DNA of 64,000 nt from JANPCX01 sp046049865 (GCA_046049865.1 JBJOQO010000001.1:115221-179220), one strand, 5' to 3'. Positions 25,747-35,253 are shown, counted from the first letter of the stretch. Numbers and translations: made by a program. Notes: generated by a model from the letters alone, not told the origin.

Positions 25747-27030
25747 ATGTCGCGTCGCAGTCAGCCCGTTTCCTCTCGTGAGAAAACGCCGGGCCGTTCC
25801 CAAGTTTTCACAACCCCCTCGGGGGGCCTGACGCGAAGCGGCAGGTCTGGAGGCGCTCATTTCAAAGCTGCGTGGCCCTTGGCTGCCGTGCTGGCGTTGT
25901 CCGCTGCGCTGTCTGGTTGTGGCCGCGCCGACGCACAAGGTGGGCCGCCCATGGCCCCGCCAGTGTCTGTTGCGCCCACGGTGCAGCGGTCTGTGCAGAC
26001 CCATGACGAGTTCACGGGCCGCTTGGAAGCCACCGAAACCGTGGACATTCGCCCGCGTGTGGGTGGCACGCTGGACGCAGTGCATTTCAAAGCGGGCGAC
26101 GAGGTCAAACGCGGCCAGTTGTTGTTCACCATTGATGCCCGCGCCTACAACGCCGAGTTGGCCCGTGCCCAGGCGCAATTGGCCTCTGCCCGCACGGCTT
26201 TCGCGTTGGCCACGAGCGAACAAGCACGCGCGCAAAAACTGCTGGCACAGCGCGCCATCTCTCAGCAAGAAGCAGATGCACTCACCGCCAGCGCAGCCAA
26301 CAGCCAAAGTACGGTGAAGGCCGCCGAGGCTGCAGTGGCCACCGCCCGCTTGAATGTGGATTACAGCCAAATTCGGGCGCCCATCGCAGGCAAAGTTTCG
26401 CGCAACAACATCAGCGTGGGCAATTTGGTGGCCGTGGGTGACCCAGTGCTGACCACTTTGGTGTCACAAGACAAGGTGTATGCCTACTTCGATGTAAGCG
26501 AGCAAACCTATTTGCGTTTGGCGCCTGCGCTCAATGGAAAAACAAAACCGTCGGTGCAAATGGGTTTGTCCAACGAAAGCGGTTTTGCTCACTCGGGTGT
26601 GATCGACTTTTTCGACAACCGCTTGAACCCGGCCACCGCATCGGTGCGTGCACGAGCCGTGTTTGACAACAACAAACGCCAGTTCACCCCTGGGCTGCTC
26701 GCCAAAATCAAACTCCGCAGCGGCGAGCCGGTGAATGCGGTGATGACACCCGAAAAAGCCATCGGCACCGACCAGAACAAACGGTATGTCTGGGTGCTGG
26801 GGGCGGACAAGATGCCGCAGTTCCGTGAGGTGAAGCTGGGCGCATTGGAAGGTGGCATGCGTGTGATCACCGAGGGGCTCAAAGCCGGTGAGCTCGTGGT
26901 GGTGAATGGTTTGCAGCGTGTGCGCCCCAACATGCCACTCAATGCGCAGGAGCTGAAGGTGGATGAGTTGGGTTTGCCCATCACGCCACCGCCGCAAACG
27001 CCTGGACAAGCGCCCGCGAAAAAGGGTTGA
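25747..27030 (+). CDS. RND efflux periplasmic adaptor (MexA/AcrA type)
   Basis: 427 residues from ATG 25747, with AAGGA 8 bases upstream. A lipoprotein: the hydrophobic AVLALSAALSGC ends in the lipobox cysteine at about residue 58 after an unusually long basic start. Then the membrane-fusion domains: VDIRPRVGGTLDAVHFKAGDEVKRGQLLF (lipoyl), a long alpha-hairpin rich in Ala/Gln, DYSQIRAPIAGKVSRNNISVGNLV (second lipoyl half), beta-barrel and a membrane-proximal domain ending in VNGLQRVRPNMPL. First gene of a complete three-gene tripartite pump. Confidence 0.92.
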   Translation: MSRRSQPVSSREKTPGRSQVFTTPSGGLTRSGRSGGAHFKAAWPLAAVLALSAALSGCGRADAQGGPPMAPPVSVAPTVQRSVQTHDEFTGRLEATETVDIRPRVGGTLDAVHFKAGDEVKRGQLLFTIDARAYNAELARAQAQLASARTAFALATSEQARAQKLLAQRAISQQEADALTASAANSQSTVKAAEAAVATARLNVDYSQIRAPIAGKVSRNNISVGNLVAVGDPVLTTLVSQDKVYAYFDVSEQTYLRLAPALNGKTKPSVQMGLSNESGFAHSGVIDFFDNRLNPATASVRARAVFDNNKRQFTPGLLAKIKLRSGEPVNAVMTPEKAIGTDQNKRYVWVLGADKMPQFREVKLGALEGGMRVITEGLKAGELVVVNGLQRVRPNMPLNAQELKVDELGLPITPPPQTPGQAPAKKG

Positions 27031-27036
27031 TGCACC

Positions 27037-30000
27037 ATGAACATCTCCCGCTTTTTCATAGACCGGCCGCGTTTTGCGGCAGTGCTGTCCATCATGATTT
27101 TTTTGATCGGCGCGATTTCCATTTTTCGCCTGCCGATTTCTGAATACCCCGAAGTGGCCCCGCCCCAAGTGGTGGTGCGTGCGCAGTTCCCCGGTGCCAA
27201 CCCGCGTGTGATCGCGGAGACGGTGGCCACGCCACTCGAAGAACAAATCAACGGCGTGGAAGGTCTGCTCTACATGGGCAGCCAGGCCACGGCCGATGGC
27301 TCCATGGTGCTGTCGGTGAGTTTCAAAATCGGCACCGACCCCGAACGTGCGGCCACCGAGGTGCAGAACCGCGTCAACCGCGCGCTGCCGCGCCTGCCCG
27401 AGGTGGTGCGGCAAATTGGCGTGACCACGGAGAAGAGTTCAAGCAACCTGACGATGGTGGTGCACTTGGTGTCGCCCGACAACCGCTACGACGCGCTGTA
27501 CTTGCGCAACTATGCGAGCTTGAATGTGCGCGATGCGCTGTTGCGCATCCCCGGCATGGGCTCGGTGCTGGCCTTCGGCTCGGGCGACTACGCCATGCGC
27601 ATTTGGCTGGACCCGCAAAAGCTGGCTGCACGCAACCTCACCTCGAGTGATGTGGTCAAGGCCCTGCGCGAACAAAACGCGCAAGTGGCGGCGGGTGTGG
27701 TGGGCGCACCGCCTGCGCCCAACCGCACCGAGTTTCAACTGGCGGTGAACACCCAAGGACGACTGAGCTCAGAAGCTGAGTTTGGCGACGTCATCATCAG
27801 CGCTGACACGACAGGCAGCAACGCCACGGGCGCCTTGGTGCGCATCAAAGACGTGGGTCGCGTGGAACTCGGCCCCAACTCTTATTCACTCGGCTCCTTG
27901 CTCAACAACAAAGAAGCGGCAGCGGTGGCGGTGTTCCAAGCGCCCAATTCCAACGCGCTGGCGCTGTCCAACAATGTGCGGGCCACCATGGAGCAGCTCA
28001 AGGCGGACTTTCCGCCAGGGGTGGAGTACCGCATCGTTTACGACCCCACACGTTTTGTGCAGACCTCGATCGAGAAAGTGATCGTCACCTTGATCGAGGC
28101 GGTGCTGCTGGTGGTGCTGGTGGTCATTGTCTTTTTGCAAACCTGGCGTGCCTCCATCATCCCGCTGCTGGCCGTGCCAGTGAGCATCGTGGGCACCTTT
28201 GCCGTGCTGCTGGCTTTGGGTTTTTCCATCAACACGCTGACCCTCTTCGGTTTGGTGCTGGCCATTGGCATCGTGGTGGACGACGCCATCGTGGTGGTGG
28301 AAAACGTGGAGCGCAACATTGAGGCGGGCCTGTCACCGCACGATGCGGCGGTGAAAGCCATGCATGAGGTGTCGGGCCCCATCATCGCCATTGGTTTGGT
28401 GTTGTGCGCGGTGTTTGTGCCGCTGGCGTTTGTATCGGGCCTAGAGGGGCAGTTTTACAGGCAGTTTGCGGTGACGATTGCCATCTCCACCGTGATCTCG
28501 GCCTTCAACTCACTGACCTTGTCGCCGGCCATGGCCGCGATTTTGTTGCGTGGCCATGACCAGCCCAAAGACGCGCTCACACGCGGCATGGACAAAATCT
28601 TCGGCGGCTTCTTCCGCTGGTTCAACCGCGTGTTCAAACGCGGCTCTGAAAGCTACAGCAGCGGCGTGACCACGGTGGTGGTAAAACGTAAGTCGATCTC
28701 GATGGTGATTTATGCCGTGCTGGTGGCTGCTGCAGTGCTGCTCTTCATGCGCGTGCCGCCCGGTTTTGTACCGCAGCAAGACAAGCAGTATTTGATTGGC
28801 ATTGCGCAACTGCCCGACGGTGCCAGCCTGGAGCGCACCACCGAGGTCATTCGCCGATTGAGCGACATCGCCACCAGCGTGCCCGGTGTTGAGAACTCGG
28901 TGGCGTTCCCAGGTTTGTCCATCAACGGTTTCACCGCCGCGCCCAATGCCGGCATTGTGTTCTTCGGGCTGTCTGACTTTGCGCAGCGCACGGATCCTGC
29001 CCAAAGTGCCGACGCGATCACGGGCCAGGTGAACATGAAGCTCGGGGGCATTCAGGACGCTTTCATCTTCGTGCTGTCACCGCCGCCGGTGAGTGGCCTA
29101 GGCAACGCCAGCGGCTTCAAGCTGCAACTTCAAGACCGCAGCGGTGCCGGTGAAGCGGCGCTTTATGGCGTGGTGCAGCAACTGATGGGCCGCGTGTATG
29201 GCAACCCCGACGGCGGCATCACGCAGTTCTTTTCCAACTACCAGATCAATGTGCCCCAGCTTTTTGCCAATGTGGACCGCACCAAAGCGAAACAAATGGG
29301 GGTGAGCCTCAGCGACGTGTACGAGACCATGCAGACCTATTTGGGCTCGCTGTATGTGAACGACTTCAACCGCTTTGGCAAAACCTACCAAGTGGTGGTG
29401 CAAGCCGATGCGGAGTTTCGCGCCAAAGCGGAAGACATCGGCAACCTGAAAGTGCGCAACAACAAAGGCCAAATGGTGGCCTTGAGCGCCCTGATGACGG
29501 TGGAGCCCAGCTTCGGGCCTGGCTCGGTCACGCGCTACAACGGTTTTTATTCTGCCGACATCAACGGCGCGCCCAAACCGGGCGTCAGCTCGGGCCAGGC
29601 CCAAGCCGAGATGGAAAAAATCTTGGCCGAGACCTTGCCGCGCGGCGTGGGCTACCAGTGGACCGAGCTGGTTTACCAAGAAAAAATCGCGGGCAACACC
29701 ATGGTGTACATCTTCCCGCTGTGCGTGCTGCTGGTGTTTTTGGTGCTGGCCGCCACCTATGAAAGTTGGACCTTGCCGCTGGCGATTTTGCTCATCGTGC
29801 CCATGTGCATCTTGAGCGCCATGTTGGGTGTGTGGATCAGCGGCTTTTTGGGTGCGCCGGGTGACAACAACATCTTCACCAAAGTGGCCCTGGTGGTGCT
29901 GGTGGGCCTGGCCTGCAAGAACGCGATTTTGATTGTGGAGTTCGCCAAAGAGCTGGAAGACCGCGGCGAAGAACTCATCAAAGCCACCGTGCACGCTTGC

Positions 30001-30246
30001 CGCATGCGCTTGCGCCCCATCTTGATGACCTCGATTGCTTTCATCGCCGGTGTGGTGCCCTTGGTGCTGTCCACTGGGGCCGGTTCAGAAATGCGCCGCG
30101 CCATGGGCATTGCGGTGTTCTCGGGCATGGTGGGCGTCACCGTGTTCGGCCTGGTGCTGACACCGGTGTTTTATGTGCTGCTGCGCAAACTCACTTCCAA
30201 ACGCCGCCATGCAGCGGACGCTGCCAAAGGAGCGCTTCATGGTTAA
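27037..30246 (+). CDS. RND multidrug efflux permease (HAE1, MexB/AcrB type)
   Basis: 1069 residues, the full length for AcrB-type inner-membrane pumps, which export hydrophobic compounds using proton influx. It begins MNISRFFIDRPRFAAVLSI and shows the LPISEYPEVAPP porter-domain start, the TM4 proton-relay pair in GIVVDDAIVVVENVERN, the RND signature around GPIIAIGLVLCAVFVPLAF, and the second-half counterpart with GLACKNAILIVEFAKEL, where lysine is the TM10 relay residue. It follows the adaptor by 6 bp and overlaps the outer membrane gene by 8 bp. Substrates cannot be predicted from sequence. Confidence 0.95.
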   Translation: MNISRFFIDRPRFAAVLSIMIFLIGAISIFRLPISEYPEVAPPQVVVRAQFPGANPRVIAETVATPLEEQINGVEGLLYMGSQATADGSMVLSVSFKIGTDPERAATEVQNRVNRALPRLPEVVRQIGVTTEKSSSNLTMVVHLVSPDNRYDALYLRNYASLNVRDALLRIPGMGSVLAFGSGDYAMRIWLDPQKLAARNLTSSDVVKALREQNAQVAAGVVGAPPAPNRTEFQLAVNTQGRLSSEAEFGDVIISADTTGSNATGALVRIKDVGRVELGPNSYSLGSLLNNKEAAAVAVFQAPNSNALALSNNVRATMEQLKADFPPGVEYRIVYDPTRFVQTSIEKVIVTLIEAVLLVVLVVIVFLQTWRASIIPLLAVPVSIVGTFAVLLALGFSINTLTLFGLVLAIGIVVDDAIVVVENVERNIEAGLSPHDAAVKAMHEVSGPIIAIGLVLCAVFVPLAFVSGLEGQFYRQFAVTIAISTVISAFNSLTLSPAMAAILLRGHDQPKDALTRGMDKIFGGFFRWFNRVFKRGSESYSSGVTTVVVKRKSISMVIYAVLVAAAVLLFMRVPPGFVPQQDKQYLIGIAQLPDGASLERTTEVIRRLSDIATSVPGVENSVAFPGLSINGFTAAPNAGIVFFGLSDFAQRTDPAQSADAITGQVNMKLGGIQDAFIFVLSPPPVSGLGNASGFKLQLQDRSGAGEAALYGVVQQLMGRVYGNPDGGITQFFSNYQINVPQLFANVDRTKAKQMGVSLSDVYETMQTYLGSLYVNDFNRFGKTYQVVVQADAEFRAKAEDIGNLKVRNNKGQMVALSALMTVEPSFGPGSVTRYNGFYSADINGAPKPGVSSGQAQAEMEKILAETLPRGVGYQWTELVYQEKIAGNTMVYIFPLCVLLVFLVLAATYESWTLPLAILLIVPMCILSAMLGVWISGFLGAPGDNNIFTKVALVVLVGLACKNAILIVEFAKELEDRGEELIKATVHACRMRLRPILMTSIAFIAGVVPLVLSTGAGSEMRRAMGIAVFSGMVGVTVFGLVLTPVFYVLLRKLTSKRRHAADAAKGALHG

Positions 30247-31657
30247 GGCGACGCTGAACGCGAGCTTGATCGCCACCGCTGCGCTGTTGACCGCCTGTGC
30301 CAACAGCCCAGCCACTAATCCAACGTTGTCCACACCGCTGGACGAACGCTTCACACAAAACACTGCACAGGCAGAGCCACCACCGTTGGACATCATCACG
30401 TTCTGGCGTGCTTTCAACGATCCCGTCCTCACCAACTTGGTGGAACAAGCCCTGCAAGGCAATGTGGATGTGAAACTCGCGCAGGCGCGTTTGCGGGAGG
30501 CCGAGGCCAATGCGGGCGAAGCGCGTGCGGGGCGTTTGCCGAGCGTGGGCGTCAGCACCAGTGCGGCCAGGGTGGACAGGCCACTGGATTCACTGGGCAG
30601 CAGCACCCAGTATTCAGCCGGTGGCAATGTCAACTGGGAGTTGGACTTTTTCGGCCGCAACCGCCGAGCCAGTGACGCGGCGTCAGCCCTGGTGACGGCC
30701 AACCAAGCCGGTGTGGGTGCGGCCCAAAGGGTGCTGACTGCCGAGCTGGCCACGCAATACCTCAACTTGCGCGGCCAACAACTGCGGTTGCGTGTGGCGC
30801 AAGAAGCGCTGATGAATCAGCGCGAATCGCTGCGCATCGTCACCGCCCGCCAAGATCTCGGCCGTGGCACACCGCTGGATGTGGCGCGGGCGCGGGCTTT
30901 GGTGGAATCGACCGAGGCCAGCATTCCCGCATTGCAGGCGCAGGTGGAGCGCAGCACCTACCGGCTGGCGACTTTGACGGGCCAACCCCCTCGTGGCGTG
31001 ATCGCTGCGGTGGTGGTCCCCACCGGTGACACCCGTTTGTTGCCCACGCTGCCCTTCACCGATCTCGGCAAAGTGGCTGCGGGCACACCGCAAACCCTGC
31101 TCATCCGCCGCCCCGATGTGCGCGTGGCGCAGGCGCAGTGGGTGGCGGCCAGTGCCAACACCGATGTGGCGCGGGCCGATTTATTTCCCCGCATCAGCCT
31201 GACGGGTTTGCTGGGTTTCACCAGCAACCGGATCTCTAACTTTGGTGACGCTGACTCACGCAACAACAGCGCAGGCGCCTTCCTGACCTGGCCACTGCTG
31301 GACTTCGGCCGCGTGCGCTCACGCATTGCGGCCAGCGAAGCCCGCGCCTTACAGGCCTTGTTGGTCTACGAACAAACCGTGCTCTTGGCCTTGGAAGAAA
31401 CCGAAAGCGCGCTGGCCCAGTTCAACCGCAACACCGAACAAACCCAGCGTTTGGAAAACGCTGCCATCGCTTCAGAAGAGGCCGCGCATTTGGCACGCAT
31501 TCGTTTTGAAGCCGGTGCCAGCGATTTCCTCACCGTGCTGGATGCCGAACGCAGCGTGCTGCAAGCGCGTGATGCCTTGGTGCAAGCGCAGACGGGCACG
31601 GTGACATCGCTGGTGGGGGTGTACAGGGCGCTCGGGGGCGGCTGGGCGGCGCAGTGA
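30239..31657 (+). CDS. RND outer membrane lipoprotein (OprM/NodT type)
   Basis: 472 residues from ATG 30239, with AGGAG 6 bases upstream, overlapping the permease stop by 8 bp. The signal ends in LLTAC, a lipobox. The protein then shows the two-repeat TolC-fold pattern of OprM: WRAFNDPVLTNLVEQALQGNVDVKLAQARL, NWELDFFGRNRRASDAA, QTLLIRRPDVRVAQAQWVAASANTDVARADLFPRISL-type region near residue 290, and YEQTVLLALEETESAL. It completes the pump, so the operon is self-sufficient. Confidence 0.93.
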   Translation: MVKATLNASLIATAALLTACANSPATNPTLSTPLDERFTQNTAQAEPPPLDIITFWRAFNDPVLTNLVEQALQGNVDVKLAQARLREAEANAGEARAGRLPSVGVSTSAARVDRPLDSLGSSTQYSAGGNVNWELDFFGRNRRASDAASALVTANQAGVGAAQRVLTAELATQYLNLRGQQLRLRVAQEALMNQRESLRIVTARQDLGRGTPLDVARARALVESTEASIPALQAQVERSTYRLATLTGQPPRGVIAAVVVPTGDTRLLPTLPFTDLGKVAAGTPQTLLIRRPDVRVAQAQWVAASANTDVARADLFPRISLTGLLGFTSNRISNFGDADSRNNSAGAFLTWPLLDFGRVRSRIAASEARALQALLVYEQTVLLALEETESALAQFNRNTEQTQRLENAAIASEEAAHLARIRFEAGASDFLTVLDAERSVLQARDALVQAQTGTVTSLVGVYRALGGGWAAQ

Positions 31658-31667
31658 GCTCTGGTAC

Positions 31668-31699
31668 CCGAGACTTTGGCATTTGGCCATCCGTCTCGG
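31668..31699. terminator. Hairpin between two convergent genes
   Basis: CCGAGAC (31668-31674) pairs with GTCTCGG (31693-31699), with an inner TGGC/GCCA pair in the loop. It lies in the 56-bp gap between the efflux operon and kbl, which converge here. There is no proper T-run on either side, so it may be a weak or rho-assisted terminator. Confidence 0.4.
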
Positions 31700-31713
31700 C
31701 GTTGTGTTGTCAA

Positions 31714-32907
31714 CTATGACACCACACCTAGGCGCCGACCCACTTTGACAAAAGCGGCCACAGCGGCATCAACGTCGTCGGCGTCGTGCACCGCAGAAAG
31801 CTGTACACGAATCCTCGCCTTGCCCTGAGGCACCACAGGGTAAAAGAAGCCTACAGCCAAGATCCCCTCGTCGCGCAAACCTTGAGAAAAGTTTTGTGCC
31901 AATTTGGCGTCGCCGAGCAAAACTGGGGAGATCGGGTGGCCACCGCCCAGCACCGTGAAACCATGACCCGTCATCTGTGTCCGAAAACGCGTTGTATTGG
32001 CCTCCAATTTGTCGCGCAAGGACGTTGAAGCGCTCAGCAATTCAATCGCCTTCAGTGATCCCCCGGCAACGGCGGGCGCCAAGGTGTTGGAGAACAAATA
32101 CGGCCGGGATCGCTGGCGGAGTAAATCCACGATCTCTTTGCGTGCGGCGGTAAATCCGCCACTTGCGCCACCGAGCGCTTTGCCAAAAGTGCCCGTGACG
32201 ATATCGACTCGTTCCATGCACCGCTGCAGCTCGTGCGTCCCACGTCCCGTCGGCCCCATGAAGCCGGTGGCGTGACATTCGTCGATCATGACCAGGGCTT
32301 CAAAACGATCCGCCACGTCGCAGATCTTGTCCACTTGAGCAACGACACCATCCATCGAGAAAGCGCCGTCGCTGACGATGAGGATGCGCCGCGCACCTTC
32401 GCTACGTGCTTTGCTCACCTCGGCTTCGAGCGCGTTGATGTCGTTGTTGCGGTAGCGGTACCTTTTGGCCTTACACAGCCGTATGCCGTCGATGATGGAG
32501 GCATGGTTGAGTTCATCTGACACGATGGCATCTTGTTCACCCAACAATGGTTCGAAGAGGCCGCCGTTGGCATCGAATGCGGCGGCGTAAAGGATGGCGT
32601 CTTCCATGCCGACAAAACGAGCAATCGAGGTTTCCAGTTGTTTGTGCAGGTCTTGCGTGCCACAGATAAAGCGCACACTGGACAGGCCAAACCCGTGGCT
32701 GTCGAGTGCCTCGTGGGCCGCCCGAACCACGTCGGGGTGCGAGGACAAACCCAAATAGTTGTTGGCGCAAAAATTGAGGAGCGTTTGGCCGCCCACCGTG
32801 ATACGAGCGCCTTGTGGCGACGTGATCACGGACTCGGACTTCCACAAGCCCTGGGATTCAATGGCTTGCAGCTCGGCTGCCAAGGAGGTTCGCAAAGAGG
32901 TGTACAT
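31714..32907 (-). CDS. kbl: Glycine C-acetyltransferase (2-amino-3-ketobutyrate CoA ligase)
   Basis: 397 residues from ATG 32907, with GGAG just upstream. PLP enzyme of the alpha-oxoamine synthase family that splits 2-amino-3-ketobutyrate with CoA into glycine and acetyl-CoA. Hallmarks: FCANNYLGLSSHP, FGLSSVRFICGTQDLHKQLE, the PLP-ring region IDECHATGFMGPTGRG and the PLP lysine in VTGTFGKALGGASGG. It lies 18 bp downstream of the threonine dehydrogenase gene, so the two form an operon for threonine degradation. Confidence 0.94.
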   Translation of the reverse strand: MYTSLRTSLAAELQAIESQGLWKSESVITSPQGARITVGGQTLLNFCANNYLGLSSHPDVVRAAHEALDSHGFGLSSVRFICGTQDLHKQLETSIARFVGMEDAILYAAAFDANGGLFEPLLGEQDAIVSDELNHASIIDGIRLCKAKRYRYRNNDINALEAEVSKARSEGARRILIVSDGAFSMDGVVAQVDKICDVADRFEALVMIDECHATGFMGPTGRGTHELQRCMERVDIVTGTFGKALGGASGGFTAARKEIVDLLRQRSRPYLFSNTLAPAVAGGSLKAIELLSASTSLRDKLEANTTRFRTQMTGHGFTVLGGGHPISPVLLGDAKLAQNFSQGLRDEGILAVGFFYPVVPQGKARIRVQLSAVHDADDVDAAVAAFVKVGRRLGVVS

Positions 32908-32925
32908 CGTTTTCTCCAATGAAAG

Positions 32926-33948
32926 TCAGGTGGTGTGCAGCGCCACGCGTGCAACCTGGGGTGCGACGGTAGTTTCGGACAGGTGAGTGAGCATGTCACG
33001 CACCAGGGCGGACAGGTCAAACCGAGGTGACCACCCCCAGTCGGCACGGGCCGCGCTGTCGTCCAGCGAGCGTGGCCACGAAGCCGCGATGGCCTGGCGG
33101 AAGTCGGGCGCATAGTGAATGTCCAAACGCCCGAGTTGGCGTTTGATCTCTGCGGCGATCTCTTGCGGCGTGAAGCTCAGGCCCTGCAGGTTGTAGCTGG
33201 TGCGCCGGCGAATGCGGTCTGCCGGGGCTTGCATGATTTCCAAGGTGGCGCGAATGGCGTCATCCATGTGGATCATGGGCAGGCGCTGCTCGGCGTTCAG
33301 GAAGCAGGTGTAGTGGCCGCTGGCCAAGGCCTGGTGAAAGATGTCCACCGCGTAATCGGTGGTGCCACCACCGGGCAATGATTGGTGGCCGATCACACCG
33401 GGGTAACGCAAGCTGCGCACGTCCACCCCCCAACGTGCATGGTAGTAAGCACACCAGTTTTCGCCAGCCGCCTTGCTGATGCCGTAAGCGGTCGTGGGGT
33501 TCAGTACGGCATCGTCCGGCGTGGCATCTTGCGCCACGTTGGGGCCAAACACGGCGATGGTGCTGGGGAAAAACACCTTCTTCACCAAGCCGTCACGGGC
33601 CGCATCCAGCACATTCAGCAGGCCGCGCACGTTCACGTCCCAGGTGCGTGCCGGGTCGGCTTCGCCGCGCGCCGACAGCACAGCAGACAGGTGGTAGACC
33701 GTGTCTATTTTGTGCTGCACGAGCACCTCACGCAGCCGGGTGGCGTCCAGCACATCCAGTTGCTCGAACGGTCCGGCTGATGGTTGCGCAGGTGCGACGA
33801 TGTCGCTGCACACCACGTCCGCTTGCTGGCTCAATACGGCGGACAACACGGTGCCAATCTGGCCGTTGCTGCCCGTGAGCAACACCCGGGGGCGGGGAAG
33901 GCGCAGCGTGACGGGTTCGAACGCGGCGGGAACAGGGATGCGTTTCAT
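32926..33948 (-). CDS. tdh: L-threonine dehydrogenase, SDR/epimerase type
   Basis: 340 residues of the extended short-chain dehydrogenase (NAD-epimerase) fold: VLLTGSNGQIGTVLS is the NAD loop, YHLSAVLSARGE and FFPSTIAVFGP the middle strands, and YGISK the catalytic Tyr-Lys. This is the non-zinc type of threonine 3-dehydrogenase known from some bacteria; pairing with kbl makes the assignment strong. Product 2-amino-3-ketobutyrate goes straight to Kbl. ATG 33948 has AAGGAG upstream. The gene is divergent from the cupin regulator. Confidence 0.85.
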   Translation of the reverse strand: MKRIPVPAAFEPVTLRLPRPRVLLTGSNGQIGTVLSAVLSQQADVVCSDIVAPAQPSAGPFEQLDVLDATRLREVLVQHKIDTVYHLSAVLSARGEADPARTWDVNVRGLLNVLDAARDGLVKKVFFPSTIAVFGPNVAQDATPDDAVLNPTTAYGISKAAGENWCAYYHARWGVDVRSLRYPGVIGHQSLPGGGTTDYAVDIFHQALASGHYTCFLNAEQRLPMIHMDDAIRATLEIMQAPADRIRRRTSYNLQGLSFTPQEIAAEIKRQLGRLDIHYAPDFRQAIAASWPRSLDDSAARADWGWSPRFDLSALVRDMLTHLSETTVAPQVARVALHTT

Positions 33949-33964
33949 GGCGACTCCTTGATAG

Positions 33965-33996
33965 TGGAATTTCTTGTATGTTGTACTTTTATTCCA
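33965..33996. promoter_or_regulatory. Promoter/operator region between tdh and the cupin regulator
   Basis: The 78-bp gap is AT-rich and carries a spaced inverted repeat, TGGAAT (33965-33970) and ATTCCA (33991-33996), 20 bases apart. On the minus strand a TTGACT lies near 34003, a possible -35 box for tdh-kbl. The repeat is a candidate binding site for the divergent XRE-cupin protein. All of this is by eye. Confidence 0.4.
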
Positions 33997-34026
33997 ATTT
34001 AGTCAACATGCTAGAAAGCATCCACC

Positions 34027-34596
34027 ATGACGGAATACACAAGCCCCAACCCTCCTTCGGTCGCCGCCACGCTCAAGCGCCTGCGCCGCAAAAAAAATCT
34101 ATCCCTGGAGGAACTCGCCCAGTTGTCTGGCGTATCGCGGTCCATGCTTTCGCAAATTGAGCGCGACACCACCAACCCCACGGTGGCCACGCTGTGGCGC
34201 ATCACCACCGCGCTGGGGGTGTCCATCGACGAGGCGCTGGGCAGCGCTGCACCCAAAGAAGACCTGGAGCTGCTCGCTGGCCCCACCCTGCCGCAAATCG
34301 GCAGCGCTGATGGTTTGATGGTGCTGCGGGTGCTGGGGCCGATGGCGTCAGCCGGCATCCATGAGTGGTACGAGCTCACCGCCAAACCCAAAGGTTTGCT
34401 CGACAGCAAGGCCCATGCGGCCGGCACCTGGGAGCATCTTTATGTGACCGAGGGTGAGATCACGGTCTCCAGTGGCGACCAACGCCAGGTGGTGCTGGCG
34501 GGGTCTTTGGTGCGTTACCGCGCCGATGTGCCCCATTCCCTGCGCAACAGCGGCAAAGCCACTGCCAAAGCCTGGTTGACCGTCTTGCAGGCGTGA
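34027..34596 (+). CDS. XRE-cupin transcriptional regulator
   Basis: 189 residues: an N-terminal XRE helix-turn-helix (LRRKKNLSLEELAQLSGVSRSMLSQIERDTTNPTVATL-type, residues ~17-55) and a C-terminal cupin domain (AGTWEHLYVTEGEITV, then VRYRADVPHSLRN) that would bind a small ligand. Regulators of this build often control the divergent catabolic operon, here tdh-kbl. The ligand may be threonine or a product, but this is inference. Confidence 0.88.
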   Translation: MTEYTSPNPPSVAATLKRLRRKKNLSLEELAQLSGVSRSMLSQIERDTTNPTVATLWRITTALGVSIDEALGSAAPKEDLELLAGPTLPQIGSADGLMVLRVLGPMASAGIHEWYELTAKPKGLLDSKAHAAGTWEHLYVTEGEITVSSGDQRQVVLAGSLVRYRADVPHSLRNSGKATAKAWLTVLQA

Positions 34597-34620
34597 GCGG
34601 ATGCCGGGCCGTCGGGTCGA

Positions 34621-35205
34621 TCAACCCCGCTCAAACTTGAACACCGCCACACTGGCCCTGAGGTTGGGCCACAACCGAACCGCCTGGCCGTCCTGGATGC
34701 CGAAAGCGTCCAGGATGCGCAGGCCGCATTGCCGCGCCAGCACTTCAAAGTCAGCAAAGGTGCTGACGCGGATGTTGGGTGTGTCAAACCACTGGTAGGG
34801 CAACACCTTGGTGACCGGCATGCGGCCGCGCGCCACACTCAGGCGGTTGGGCCAGTGCGCAAAGTTGGGAAAACTCACGATGCCAATGCGGCCCACACGC
34901 GCTGTTTCCTTGAGCATGCGCTCGGTGTTGCGCAGGTGTTGCATGGTGTCCAGTTGCAGCACCACATCAAAACTTTGATCGTCGAAGATGTTCAGGCCAT
35001 CTTCCAGGTTGAGTTGAATCACATTCACGCCACGCTTCGTGCAGGCCAGCACGTTGGCATCGTCCAATTCGATGCCGTAGCCGCTGCATGCCTGCTGGCG
35101 TGTCAGGTGCGCCAGCAACTCGCCTTGGCCACAACCCAGGTCGAGCACACGGGACTTCGGCGGCACCAAGTCGGCGATCAGCTTCATCGTGTCCGCGCTG
35201 CTCAC
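34621..35205 (-). CDS. metW: Methionine biosynthesis protein MetW
   Basis: 194 residues from GTG 35205 (an ATG at 35187 in frame is an alternative). Methyltransferase-like fold: VLDLGCGQGELLAHL is the SAM-type motif I, then YGIELDD, FDVVLQLDTMQHL, VSFPNFAHWPNRL and PYQWFDTPNIRVSTFADFE, all typical of MetW. It works with MetX in acylation of homoserine, where MetW is needed for full MetX activity in several proteobacteria. The genes are separated by an unusual 106-bp spacer with two hairpins. Confidence 0.92.
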   Translation of the reverse strand: MSSADTMKLIADLVPPKSRVLDLGCGQGELLAHLTRQQACSGYGIELDDANVLACTKRGVNVIQLNLEDGLNIFDDQSFDVVLQLDTMQHLRNTERMLKETARVGRIGIVSFPNFAHWPNRLSVARGRMPVTKVLPYQWFDTPNIRVSTFADFEVLARQCGLRILDAFGIQDGQAVRLWPNLRASVAVFKFERG

Positions 35206-35215
35206 TGGGACACCC

Positions 35216-35253
35216 CGCTGGCCGAATACAGCCAGCGACCCTCCGAGAGGGTC
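35216..35253. other. Two tandem perfect hairpins in the metX-metW spacer
   Basis: CGCTGGC/GCCAGCG (35216-35222 with 35231-35237) and GACCCTC/GAGGGTC (35237-35243 with 35247-35253, loop CGA) directly abut. They lie 11 bp before the metW start in the transcript. There is no T-run, so termination is unlikely; mRNA processing or control of metW translation is possible. Confidence 0.5.
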
